Source of the DNA: Aulostomus chinensis
Lineage: Eukaryota > Chordata > Actinopteri > Syngnathiformes > Aulostomidae
Length of the DNA stretch: 64,000 nucleotides
NCBI GenBank assembly: GCA_037954235.1
Contig: JBBMOA010000007.1
Location: 25,125,457 to 25,189,456 of the forward strand
Reading direction: 5' to 3'
The notes under the pieces were generated by a model, which was given only the letters and a program-made list of their open reading frames with translations, was not told where the DNA came from and did no database searches. Below are positions 37,559 to 49,600 of this stretch, one piece after another. Position 1 is the first letter of the stretch. Each line of letters opens with the position of its first letter. The translations under genes were made by a program, and so were the position numbers.

Positions 37559-40500
37559 TTCTGCAGCCTACTCCATCCAGGGCCAGAGTGTGCAGATTAT
37601 CAGCCCCTCAAGTGAATCTCATCAGCAGGTGGTGGCTGTGGGGCAGCCGCTAACCGCCCAGCCGCAGGGCACCGTGGTGGTAAGAACACAGTTATGAAGA
37701 AGCTCTGGTTGCACTTGACATTTAGAGAAATTAATTCCTGTCGAAGCTCTACAGACACTTACATCAAGCATTTTCTAAACAAGGCATGTTGAACAGACAA
37801 TAGACAGTAAACAGCAGCTTCATGATCAGTCAATACCCAAAAAGTCATTTAGGACAGACCTTGAACTTTTGTTGATTAGCACCGATTCAAAGTTGTTCTA
37901 GTTTGCTGTTTGAGTTTTACTGCACCTTAAGTCAGTGGTACCTGACATTACTGTAGTGCACTTGAACTAGTAGTATTCCATGATTGTCCCATATTAACCA
38001 TTGTCATCTCATTATGAAGCTGCTTTTATCTTTAGTACTGTGTTGATTTAATTCCGTAGCATTTTGTAGACGAACGAGTGCAAATTTGACCTTTTTGTAG
38101 CCGCTTCTGCTTCATAATTAAATCTGGAAAAGTGTGTCTGTTGAATGCTTGATGACACGCAGTAAATTGTTTTAAATATAACTGTATGTCTTTGTCAAGC
38201 TGACTGCCAAGAACATTCAGTGTATGAGAACCCTGTTGAACCTGGCACATTGCCACGGGGCTGTGCTGGGCACCTCCTGGCAGCTGGTACTGGCCACACT
38301 GCAGGTACAGCCACCAACTGCTTTCACACATGGAGACAAAACAATATGCACACTTACATGGACATGTTTTACTTTAATGTATGCCTATTTGGATTGCTCC
38401 TTTCAGTGCTGTTACATGCTCAGTAAGAGTTTAAATTTGGTACTTTATAACTTACTTTGTCCTGTTTTTGGGGGTTTTTTTTGGGCTGAATAATTTGCAT
38501 TTTCTGCCAGTAGCTCAGTAGATTTCATAACTTTCTGAGTTCATGCAGGTGTAGTTTCTTCTTCCTCTCCTTTAACTTACCTGTCAACTTCTCACTTTTT
38601 CTGTCTCAGCACTTAGTGTGGATCCTGGGGCTGAAGCCAGGGGTGGGTGGAGCCCTGAAGCCTGGTCGAGCCGTGGAGGGGCCCAGTACGGTGAGAAACA
38701 CTCTCAGCTACACTGTATGATCGTATCACGGCGGAGGGTGTGGATCTAAACGACTGTGCTTTTGTCTTGAACCATGTAGGTGCTGACCACAGCTGTCATG
38801 ACTGACCTACCGGTCATCTCCAACATTCTGTCCCGGCTGTTTGAGAGCTCCCAGTAAGGACCGGTATTTCATGTGTCAAAGTGAACGCTATCTATACAAT
38901 TTTCTTCTAGAAATTTCACTTTATTAAAGAAAGACGAGAAGCTCACAAGTTATGATGTAGCTAGGTACAGGAGGTATGAAGTTGCGTCAGGAACGACAGT
39001 GAGGTCAACTACATTTCGCTCGAGAAGAAACTTTCTCAAATCAACTTATTTTTATCGTTAGGAATGACACTTTGTGTTTGAATCTGCCGGGACTATGCAC
39101 ATGTGACTTGTCTGTATCATTGTTCTAGATACCTGGATGATGTTTCCCTTCATCACTTGATCAACGCTCTCTGTTCTCTCTCCCTGGAAGCCATGGAAAT
39201 GGCTTATGGAAACAACAAGGTGAAAGCTGTCTCTATGTCATTACTTGACTGAAAAAAATCACGTTTTAGATGTTTTATCGCTTGGGATTTGATTAGAATA
39301 GGCAAGTAAGTCTCTCTGTGTTTTTCTTGCTCGTCATATTTTCGAGATGACTATTTGAGTAACTGCCTGAAAACAAATTTTAGTCTACCTGTACCTCTCA
39401 CTGAAATGCTTTGTAGAACTTGCTGTAAATACTAATATCTGTGCTAGACTGAAGACTACATTCAATCAAAAAAAGCCTGGCTACATCATTTAAACTGTGT
39501 GTTCTTGACTCGTATGCAGGAGCCGTCTCTGTTTGCAGTGGCCAAGCTGCTGGAGACTGGCCTCGTCAACATGGATCGTATAGAGATTCTGTGGAGACCC
39601 CTGACCGGCCACTTACTAGAGGTAAGGGGACCTTATTTGTTCACAAAATACAATACAGATGACAATACTTTTTAATGCTGAGGTGGTACAGTTAAACATT
39701 TAGAACAAACACTCAAAATAATGATTGCTACAATCTCCTGCCAGGCAGTTTTGTGCTGCTTTACTGAACATGAAGGCTTAACGCATTAGCTTTTTTTCCC
39801 TATGAAATGGGCCATATTAACCCTTACAGGAAACCTGAAATGATACAAGAGCAGCTTAGTCATAAAGGGAGAAAAGTATGGAGGAATTGAAGGCTTCAGT
39901 TCATATAACAGCATGTGATAAAATCAGTGAGCTGGACTTAATAATGGTTATTGAGTTGATGACTTTTTTTTTTTCCATCAATATTTCTTATTGACTCTTC
40001 CATAGCTGTAATACTTATGAGCGTCCTCAGAGAGACTTAACTCTTGGTCATTTGCTTCTGCTACCGGTAGATTATGCCAGTTTTTGAATGTTAAATCCGG
40101 GGGATTTTCTTTGTTGGTGGCACACCAGCATCAAGAAAGAAATGTGCAATTCGGTGAAATCCTAGCTTCTGATTAAATGAGATGTGCACACGGTAGAGCT
40201 CTGACACACTTCAGTTCCTAAGAGACAGAGGGTCATACACTACAGTAGATGCTGACATTGAGTTCCTCCTCTCTGAAAGAGGATTCTTTTTTTGTATGTA
40301 TGTTAAGGTGTGTATTTGGAGAATTTCTTCACAATTTCTTTCTCTATCTCCCTGTCTTTTTTTGCATTCCTGTCTGTTTTGCAGAAGGTAAGCTCCTCCA
40401 CAATAATTGACTTTCTCCTCTCTTCTTTTTTTTCCCCCAATCTGTCCGACTTCCCTCCCTCTCATTCTGACATCAGCATGTTAGAGTTGAGGGGTTGCTG

Positions 40501-43500
40501 TGTCACAATGTGTCCACTCTGCATTTGCTGCGCTACCAATGTTTGATCTCACACTCTTGTTCCTCAAATTGTCACAGAAGCAGGATCTAAAGTTGCATAT
40601 GCTGGCGTCTGTGTTTGCAAGCTTGATCAAATTCATTTTCGGTGCTTTTGTGTTTTAAAGGAAATCTGACCTCTGTTTTGTCTTGAGTATATGAGTAAAA
40701 TTACTATGAAAAACCAATCAGTACAGACCAGGAAGTCAGATTCTATAGAGATTCTATATGGTGTAGAAATACAAATATATACTCTATAGGGATACCTTTC
40801 ATTTTAAAAAAACCTCTCTGCAGGCTAGAAATGATTGATTTTTGTTTTTTTTCTCACAGATGAGCTGAATTATAGGTCTTTTTCTTTTGTTATTTTTAAA
40901 GAAGACAAAGCTGTAAGCCGTTCTCTTGTGTATCTATCAGGGCTGCCCCCCGACCCAAGATTTTCCCTGTCAACTAAAATTTGTTATCCCAGACAATTTT
41001 GATAGAAGTCCCATGCTTGAAATATCAATTGAATTAAATAAGTAAATAGTTTTTTTGAGCGTCAAAAATAATTTGAGTCCCACAGCATTTCTACAAGTGC
41101 AGTAATGGTAGTAAAACGTCTGGAGCACCTAGCCAGCAAACGCAGCAATCTGTCAGTAATAACTCTCTTCTCTTTCCCAGTAAACGGGTCTCATACAAAG
41201 TTTCCTATACAGTATTGTGTGTGGATGTGGGTGTGGGTGTGGGTGTGGGCTGGGGGCAAACACAAAACGTCATTGACCGCCACATATTGATTGGCTGCAT
41301 ATGGATGGAACACACTGACAACCACAAGAGCAGCTCCACTGTGAGCTGTCCGCCCGCTCCACCGGTCGCTTATAGACATGGATAGATTAACTGTAGCACA
41401 ATAATCATGTCTGTCTGTGCTAAGTCACGTAGTATCACGTGTCCACATGACACCAGAGCACAGAGCGGTACCCGCAAGTGGAAAATCATTTGCACCATGG
41501 AGTATTTCTGCCCTGCCAGTGCGGCGCTGCCATAAACAGGGCTTTAGAGAAGGAGTCCATGCGTGACTGACACTTTGGCATGTGGAGTTCTTTGTGTGGC
41601 TGATCGACACAGTCAAACTCTTTGAATAAAGTGCCGTCGACTGTTAGCAGGCAGCCCGAGTAACTACACAAACTTTTGTGATAAGACTTTGTGTTGCAAC
41701 ATATTCTGTTATCACTGGGGTTCTGCTGGTTTGTTTCAACCACTTGTTTCACACACAGCTACTCTGAAACGCTTTTTTTTTTGTTTGCTTTTTTGGAACA
41801 AAAAACTCACAAATCATCCATGTTGCTGCAGACATCCAATTTCAATTGTGCGCCCATGTATTTGTCTGCATTTGTGTATATATGTGATGTGTCCTGCAGG
41901 TCTGCCAGCACCCCAACTCCCGAATGAGAGAGTGGGGGGCTGAGGCTTTGACGGCACTCATCAAAGCTGGTCTAGCCTACAAACACGACCCTCCACTGGC
42001 TCAAAATCAGGTAGCTTGCACTGCGCGCATATGCCAGTTTCACATATTTACCTCACAGAGCTTTATGATTTTTACAGTATACAACACCCACTGTCCTTAA
42101 GCCTTTTGTTTGGATAATTAAAACCCTCTTAACCAAAAAAATAATAATAATTGAAGAGACCAAGTAAAGGTAGAGGTCGACAGATACAGGTATTTGGCCT
42201 CAAAAACATACGAAGATGAGAAAGTCTGATTGATATCGAGCGATCTGAAGCAGAAACAAATTTACAATCACACTTGTGTATTGTATGAACATTTATATAA
42301 ATATTGTTTGGATTCTCCATTTTTCCCTCTTAATAATTGCTCTCTGCAATGCTAAAGATTTATATATCTGTTCCACTGTGGCAGCGCTGGTGATATTAGA
42401 TAAGAGTGTCTGCCACACATTAAAGTGGTGAACAAAGAAATGTCAGCAACCATTTCTCTTGTCGTAGAAGCCGTCCTGTACAAATGTGCAATATAATGAC
42501 CTAGAAGAGTTTTTCCAATTGTATATTTGTTGTGTTTGAGTAATTGTAAGATATGCTGACCCGAACCAACAATCATTCAATATACTGGACAAAACTGGTA
42601 GAATTTGACTGCTGAAATTGCATATGGCCTCTTCCCAAAACGCACTTTTACATTAAACAAATCATGTCTGAAACACAGAGATCTATAAACAATTAAAAAA
42701 AAAAACACGATTCAAATCATCCGTGTGGAAGCTTTGGATGTATAAAGTCTGGAAGGATTCGGCCCTCTGATATCATCCACTCATGACCAAACCAGCACAA
42801 AGAAGATGAAGGAAATGACTAAACTGTTTGTACCAGCTGACAAAGACGAGTCTGGCAGTTGATCAGCGTTAGTTACTGGTTCCCTCTTTGTATCACCAAG
42901 CGGCTTCAGCTTCTGCTGCTAAACCCCCTGAAGGAGTTGTCCAACGTGCTGCACGCAGACATCCGACAGAAACAGCTGGAGAGCGTTCTGCAGATCTTGC
43001 AGAGCCAGGGGGACAGCCTGGGGCCTGGCTGGCCCCTCGTCTTGGGTGTCATAGGAGCCATCCGCAATGATCAAGGGTAGGATCATGAGGGAGGAATGGT
43101 GGATAGATAACGCAAATATTTTGATTTTGAGAGGCATCCTACCTTTCTCTTCTACCTACTGTTATTCTGCAAGTAATTAAGAAACCACACTGCGTTTGCA
43201 TTGTTTCCCCTCAGTGAGTCACTGATCCGAACAGCCTTCCAGTGCCTGCAGTTGGTGGTGACAGACTTCCTGCCCACCATGCCTTGCACGTGCCTCCAGA
43301 TTGTTGTGGATGTAGCTGGGAGCTTTGGCCTACAAAACCAGGAGCTTAACATCAGCCTCACCTCCATCGGCCTGCTGGTGAGATGTCGTGTGTCTTCGGT
43401 CGGGCTTTTATTCGAGGATTTTGCTTTGACACATGTTCTCTGACAGCAGCTAAGCTTTACGCTTACACAGTATGAAATGTGGAGATACTCCGAAAATCAT

Positions 43501-46500
43501 TTGAACTGGAAGTCTACTTTGCTTCCCAGTGGCTACCGGTAGAATACTTAAGAATAGTTTATAGGTTTGGATGTTTGTAACTATGACGATGAAACAAGTC
43601 TATGAACATCAAGCACGATATTTCATTATGTTTAACCATAAAAGTATCTCTTAAGTCCATGCTTTGCATCTCATCTTAGTCAAGAGCACTTAAGTGCTCG
43701 ACTGACATATCATAGATGCTCGTGCAGCATTCAGGACACGCAAAACCTGATATTGATTTGTTGGCTGCAGGATTATGTCTCTTGGAGTGTGACAGTTCCT
43801 GAGAGATTACTTTATGGTAATAGGATAGCAAAACCGCCAGAAGCCTTTTACCAACCTCCCTCTCTACTCCACCCCCCCACCTTCTTCCCCTCTCCCTTTT
43901 TTTTTTTCTTTTTTACCTACAGTGGAACATTTCTGACTACTTCTTCCAAAGGGGTGAAGCCATCACACAGGAGTTGGAAAGGGAGGAGGAAGCTCTGCAA
44001 AAACAGGCCCAGGAGAAGGGAGAGACTTTGAACAGGCCCTTCCACCCTGCCCCTCCCTTTGATTGCCTGTGGCTTTGCTTGTATGCCAAGTTAGGCGAAC
44101 TGTGTGTCGACCCACGGCCTGCTGTGCGTAAAAGTGCTGGGCAGACATTGTTTTCCACCATCGCTGCACATGGGACCCTGCTGCAGCAGCCAACGTGGCA
44201 TATTGTGGTCTGGAAGGTAGCTTTCAAGAATAATATCATTTGGTTTTCATTGCAAGATTATAATTGTACAGAAAAACTTAAAGCCTCTAAGATGAGGCTT
44301 TATTAAAAGTTCTTGTATCACATCTGCAGAAGGCACTGATTCACTCTGTGACAGAAATTGCTGCTGACATATCATGCTGTGTCCACCAGGTACTGTTCCA
44401 CCTACTGGACTGCGTGAGGACATCGTCCACTACAGCCGACAAGGAAAAGATAGAGTCTGGTGGCGGCAATATCCTCATCCATCACTCCCGTGACACAGCT
44501 GAAAAGCAGTGGGCAGAGACATGGGTGCTAACTCTAGCCGGGGTGGCGCGTATTTTCAACACAAGGCGGTATCTCCTCCAACAGTTAGGTGAGCAACACA
44601 AAATCTGCTATGATGCGCTTCCTCTCAGTTTTTTTGCTGCTGTACATGAGGTTGATTACCACAGGAAAAGAGGCATTTCCTCAAAGCACATGTAGGACCT
44701 CAGGTCAATGGCAGATTTTTAGAATTTTTAATCACCACAGCTTGCCAAGCGTTGAATGTGATGCAGTTTTTCAGCTTATTAAATGGATCTGCCATGAGCC
44801 CATTCCTCCTTGGCCCAGGCTGCACAACTTCACCAAGTTTATGGAAATTGTCACAGCGTCACAGAAGGACAGACAAAAAAAACACAGACAGGTGTACAAT
44901 TGTGACTTTTTGTGTGGCAATAATGCCATTGGGGTGTGGTGGGGTATTTTTTTTTTTTTTTACACAGTCTTGCATTATCCCAATTCACTTGTGATTATTA
45001 TTAATCCTGGGAGCCTGTAGTCAATCTGCCTCATCCATAATTTGAAAGATAAAGAGGACTGAAACTAGTGTATTTAAAAACAACAAAGTAGAGGTCATAT
45101 GGTAATTTTAGTCTTATGTGTATCAAAATAAGGTGACTTAAAATAAATACAGCGTTTTTCTAGCCCACTACATGAAATGTCAGTGTATTATTATATGTTA
45201 TATACTCCATATGTATGTACATTTGGGCCTCTAAGCATGTCATTTTTTCTGTGGTCTCTGAACATCTGCTAGTTGCCTTGTACTGAGTTGAAAACTCCCG
45301 TATCTAGTGCTTATTTCCTCTTGACACAGTTAACTGGCAGTCTTTCACATTCCCATCATTTATGGACCTGCAGGTGATTTCTTTGAGGCCTGGGAGGTTC
45401 TGCTGAATCACATTCAGTCAGCTGCTCTCAGCAAGAACAACGAGGTCTCCCTGGCTGCACTCAAGAGCTTTCAAGAGATCCTACAGATCGTCACACCTGT
45501 TAAAGACTCAGACAAAGCAGGTGATGCACTTGCTGCTATGGGTGTTCCTGTAGTACTCATTGATCCCCTCTCAGCGTCTGGACCTGGCAGACCCCTGGTG
45601 CGGTCAGATTCACTTGTCGAGCGGCTGACACAGTACAATGGCGCTGAGCTGCAAGTCCCTCCGCCTGGGGAGGAGTCCGCCTTAGAGGACTCTGCATTGT
45701 GGTGGTCTGCCTGGAACACGTGGTATCGAACAGGAACTGACAGCACAAGGCCACCTAGTGGCCTGACAGAGAAGCTCTCCTTCATTCCCAGTCAGCCCTT
45801 CCTCACTGCATTGATCCAGATTTTCCCAGCACTGTACCAGCACATCAAGGCTAACTTCAGCATGGAGGATCTGAAGAAGCTAGGGGTCATCCTCCAAGGG
45901 GCCGTGTCAGTGCCTATCAGCAGTGACGCCTCCCCTTTCATCCTCCCCTCCTACACTGAGGCGGTGCTCACCAGCCTGCAGGAAGCTGTACTCACTGCTC
46001 TAGATGTTTTACAGAAGGTGGGCAAAAAACAAGGCTACCACGTAGACATTAAGGATCCAGATTAACTGTCTGAACTAGATGATGTAGGGTTGAGGGAGTT
46101 CTTTTCCACTGGTGTAAAGTTAATTTCTCAGCAACAAGAAAGAAGTAGCATAAGACATCAACAGAATAGACTTCTGGTAGAACACTGGATTTGAAATTTT
46201 ATTTTTAAAAACTTAATATGTCAAAAAGAAAGCTCCGCAAATGGCAGCAATATCATAAGAGTTTGATCTATAGCACAAGGTGGAGCGTGGCTCAAGTTAA
46301 CTCTCCAAAACGAGCAATTTTACTCTATAAACCACAAATAGTAATGAATTCATTTTCAAGCTGCCGTTATAATCTTGACGAGAACGGTAGCTGTAATTCT
46401 GAGGAAAAGAATGAGACACCTGATTTAGCGGTTGAATACTTTGACATCAGATTGTCAAGGTTAATATCACCCTGATCAAGGACATGGAAGAAGCAGTACA

Positions 46501-46576
46501 TGAATGTCTTCTCCTGCCTCTGTGACATTGCTGTGTGGCTCATTTTAAGCCATTTTGTGTCTTTTCCTTTTCAGCA

Positions 46577-46613
<37 letters not shown>

Positions 46614-49600
46614 CAGAACAGACAGCGAGTGCAACTGCAGTAGGTGTTTGCTGAATTTCACCAAAAGTGTATTGAATTAGAATTGCTGACTGCACCTTTA
46701 ACTGGAGTGATATATTTATAATTGGCACAGTAGCCGACCCAGTACCCATTTTAATTGGATTTTCCTACAGTTACTGTGTAAATCACAAATGCAGATCCCT
46801 CTTTTTTTCTTATTTTTTGCCATTTTGTGTCAACTCAGCCTAGGAAATAATGTGTCAGGCTGCTAAATCATGCAGTATGCAGTCCCATGGTGGATGTCAG
46901 CAGTGTTTGTTCCTCCCTTCCCTCCCTGCTGCAGGCCATCTGTGTGGGCCCAGAGAACCTGCAGGTCATGTACCCGGCCATCTTTGAACAGCTGCTACTC
47001 TTCGTGGAGTTCTCCTGCAAGCCCCCTCAGTACGGCAGGATGGAGACCAAACACGTGGCCAATGCCAAATACAACCAGGTAGGGGAAATGGAACTAACCC
47101 TTACACTTCTTAGTTTTCATGATGCAGTTCTAGCCTTGGCCCTTCATGAGAATGACCCCCATTAGACCCCCCCCCCCCCCCGTCCCCGTCCCTTTCCCGT
47201 CCCCCCCATGCTTCTTGTTAACGGCAGCAGGCCACAGAAGGTTTTCAGCACAAACCAAGTTCAAATTTATATCAAGGAAGAAACATAAGGAAATATATCT
47301 TTCTTCCTCTAAATTCAAGAATAGGGGAGCAATATTAAATGTGTTATTTGATAGCTGGTGCCACGGGAGATTTCAATGTTGAATTTGAGGGTCTGTGGTC
47401 TGCTGGTTTAGGGTCTGACATGATGTGACAGTTTTTGAGATGAAGGAGCTGTCAAGTTGCCGGATAAGATTTTGGATAGCTTTGATGCTCTATATATGTA
47501 TGTGGTGATGAGAGCAGTCAGAGATCATTATGCTGACAGGGATGAGAGACAAAATGGCTCAGATCAAAGTCAGAAATTGTCAGTGAGGTTTTGTGACGTC
47601 ACAGCCTGTGGTCCTCGGTCCTGACTGAACCAATGGGCACTACAGTCGTAGTCAGGGCATGTAGTCGTATCGTCACTGGGAAATTAGAGATTGAAGAGCC
47701 TGCGATCAAAGTAACAACTCCTGAGGCCAAAGTCCCTGGTGCCGTCACTTATGAATATATAAACAACTTCCATTTCTTCTCAAGAGCAGAGCCCTTTCAC
47801 AACAGCATTCTTATATTATTGTCTAGGTGCAAGGAGTGAATGTTTTTCCCTCTAAATCAGTCTTGATTATTTAACCTCCTTAACTCCACAAGCCAATGCA
47901 AAATTGAATATAAACACCGGTTTAATTGCAATCTTCTCTCACTCTGTTTCTTGGGACTACTCACTGGATAACCATTTTAGATCCAGCTGTTTGCACCGGT
48001 GAGTTCCACTGTCTCCCTCAGCCCCCTCTATAGTTGTCCTAAGCTGTGCTGAATGGTGAAAACCTGCGCTCTGTGGTGGACGCCATATAGCACTGCATGA
48101 TAGGCTCTCTGCGTCAATCACTTACTCTTCGCTACCCCCCCCCCCCCTTTGCCTGCCACTAACTGGTGGTTATGCCTCTGTGTGCACAGTCCCTGTGCAG
48201 TTTCATCTTCAGTTCAGTTTGTGTTTTTTGGTGATGTTCATATGCACATGTCTGGTTCAGTTTAAATTCCTTAAAGGCACCCTTTGTAGCTTCCAGACAT
48301 TTGTTTGGCTATAACATTTCAGCTGTGCCTAAGATCATATAAGCCTAACAACATCTAATGCAGATGACATTTTAAAGGTGCTATGTGTAAGCATTGGCTA
48401 ACCGTCAAATTCTCTCTCCATAATAATATATAGATTACCCGAAAGTTAAGGTTTGCACACTGACTGTGAAAAACAAGGAAATGCCAACCAAAATGATTAA
48501 TACTGTTCGTAATTTTATACATTCAGCTTGGCATTGCCACTTTACCATTGTTAACATTAACAGCTAAAAGAAAGGTTTGATCAAACTTTATTCCTTTACT
48601 TGCCGAGAGCTGTCTGTCCTTCATTCTCTTCTTTACCGCCGAACTTGGTTTCTTGCTGGTGGCAGGGGCTGGTGATAATGGTGGCTTTCATAGAGCTTCA
48701 GCCGAGAAGGGCTGCCTTTGGCTGCACGGTAGACCACACCTTCAAATCACAGAGCTGCCAGCTGCTGCCTCTACTCTCCAAAACCATCTCAAAAACTGAT
48801 GTTTAATAATGTATCACTGCTATGGCTAAGATCTAGTTGGGTCTTGGCTCAAAAATAATTGGCTTTATTTAGCAACAGATCATAGTGAAGATTAAAAACT
48901 TGTTTCAAGGCTCAGTTTAGTTTCCTACCTTCTTACTGTGAGACAGCGTTGGTCATTGTGGTAAGGGGATGAAAGCGTCTCCAGCTCTGATGACTAAGAG
49001 CTCTTGAAAGTTGTCTTTCTGGGGTGTGTCTGCACTCTCGAGGTGACGTACTCTTGCTTCAGCCATCGTTGAGCCACTTTTTTACCTTCTCATGTTGGAC
49101 TGAGGCAGGCTGGACACTTCAGTTACTCACTATCACCTCTAGAGGGTAAACATGGTATTGTGTCATACAACAAACCAGGGCAAGCTGGTTAGCATTGTAA
49201 CATAAGTAGGCAGTATATCCATGTAGCAAAGTACATACAGTATGAATGTAAAATACTTGCATATAGCACATTTAAATACACGTGTGTGCTACTTACAAAG
49301 TGTGCCTTTAAAACTGCTTTCAATGTGGACCTGCTGAAGGGCAGAGATAACTATTCACATTAGTTCTACTCATTTTTTTTTCTCTCATGTTTGTTTTTCC
49401 TCTTCTTTTCGCTCCTGCAGGCAGAATGGGTTGCCTTAAACTATGTGCCCTTTGCTGAGCGCTCCTTAGAGGTGGTGGTTGACCTGTACCATAAAACAGC
49501 ATGCCACAAGGCTGTCATCAATGAAAAGGTTCTGCAGAACATCATCAAGGTATAGTGAGACCTTTGAAATATGTACAATTTGTTTTTCAGAACTGCAAGT

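Larger units (their letters stand above)
19021..37679 (+). other. mon2: mon2 exon map, exons 1-15
   Basis: Coding exons and boundaries read from the sequence, with phases that join correctly: 1 19021-19128; 2 27291-27354; 3 28954-29081; 4 31351-31482; 5 31735-31864; 6 32245-32342; 7 32718-32843; 8 33088-33282; 9 33641-33765; 10 34691-34830; 11 34989-35142; 12 35901-36091; 13 36518-36599; 14 36733-36914; 15 37567-37679. All introns are GT-AG. The exon 1 donor is weak (GAG/GTCAGC). Exons 10-13 encode a Gly/Ser/Thr-rich and then acidic linker that is shorter than in mammals. Confidence 0.93.
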
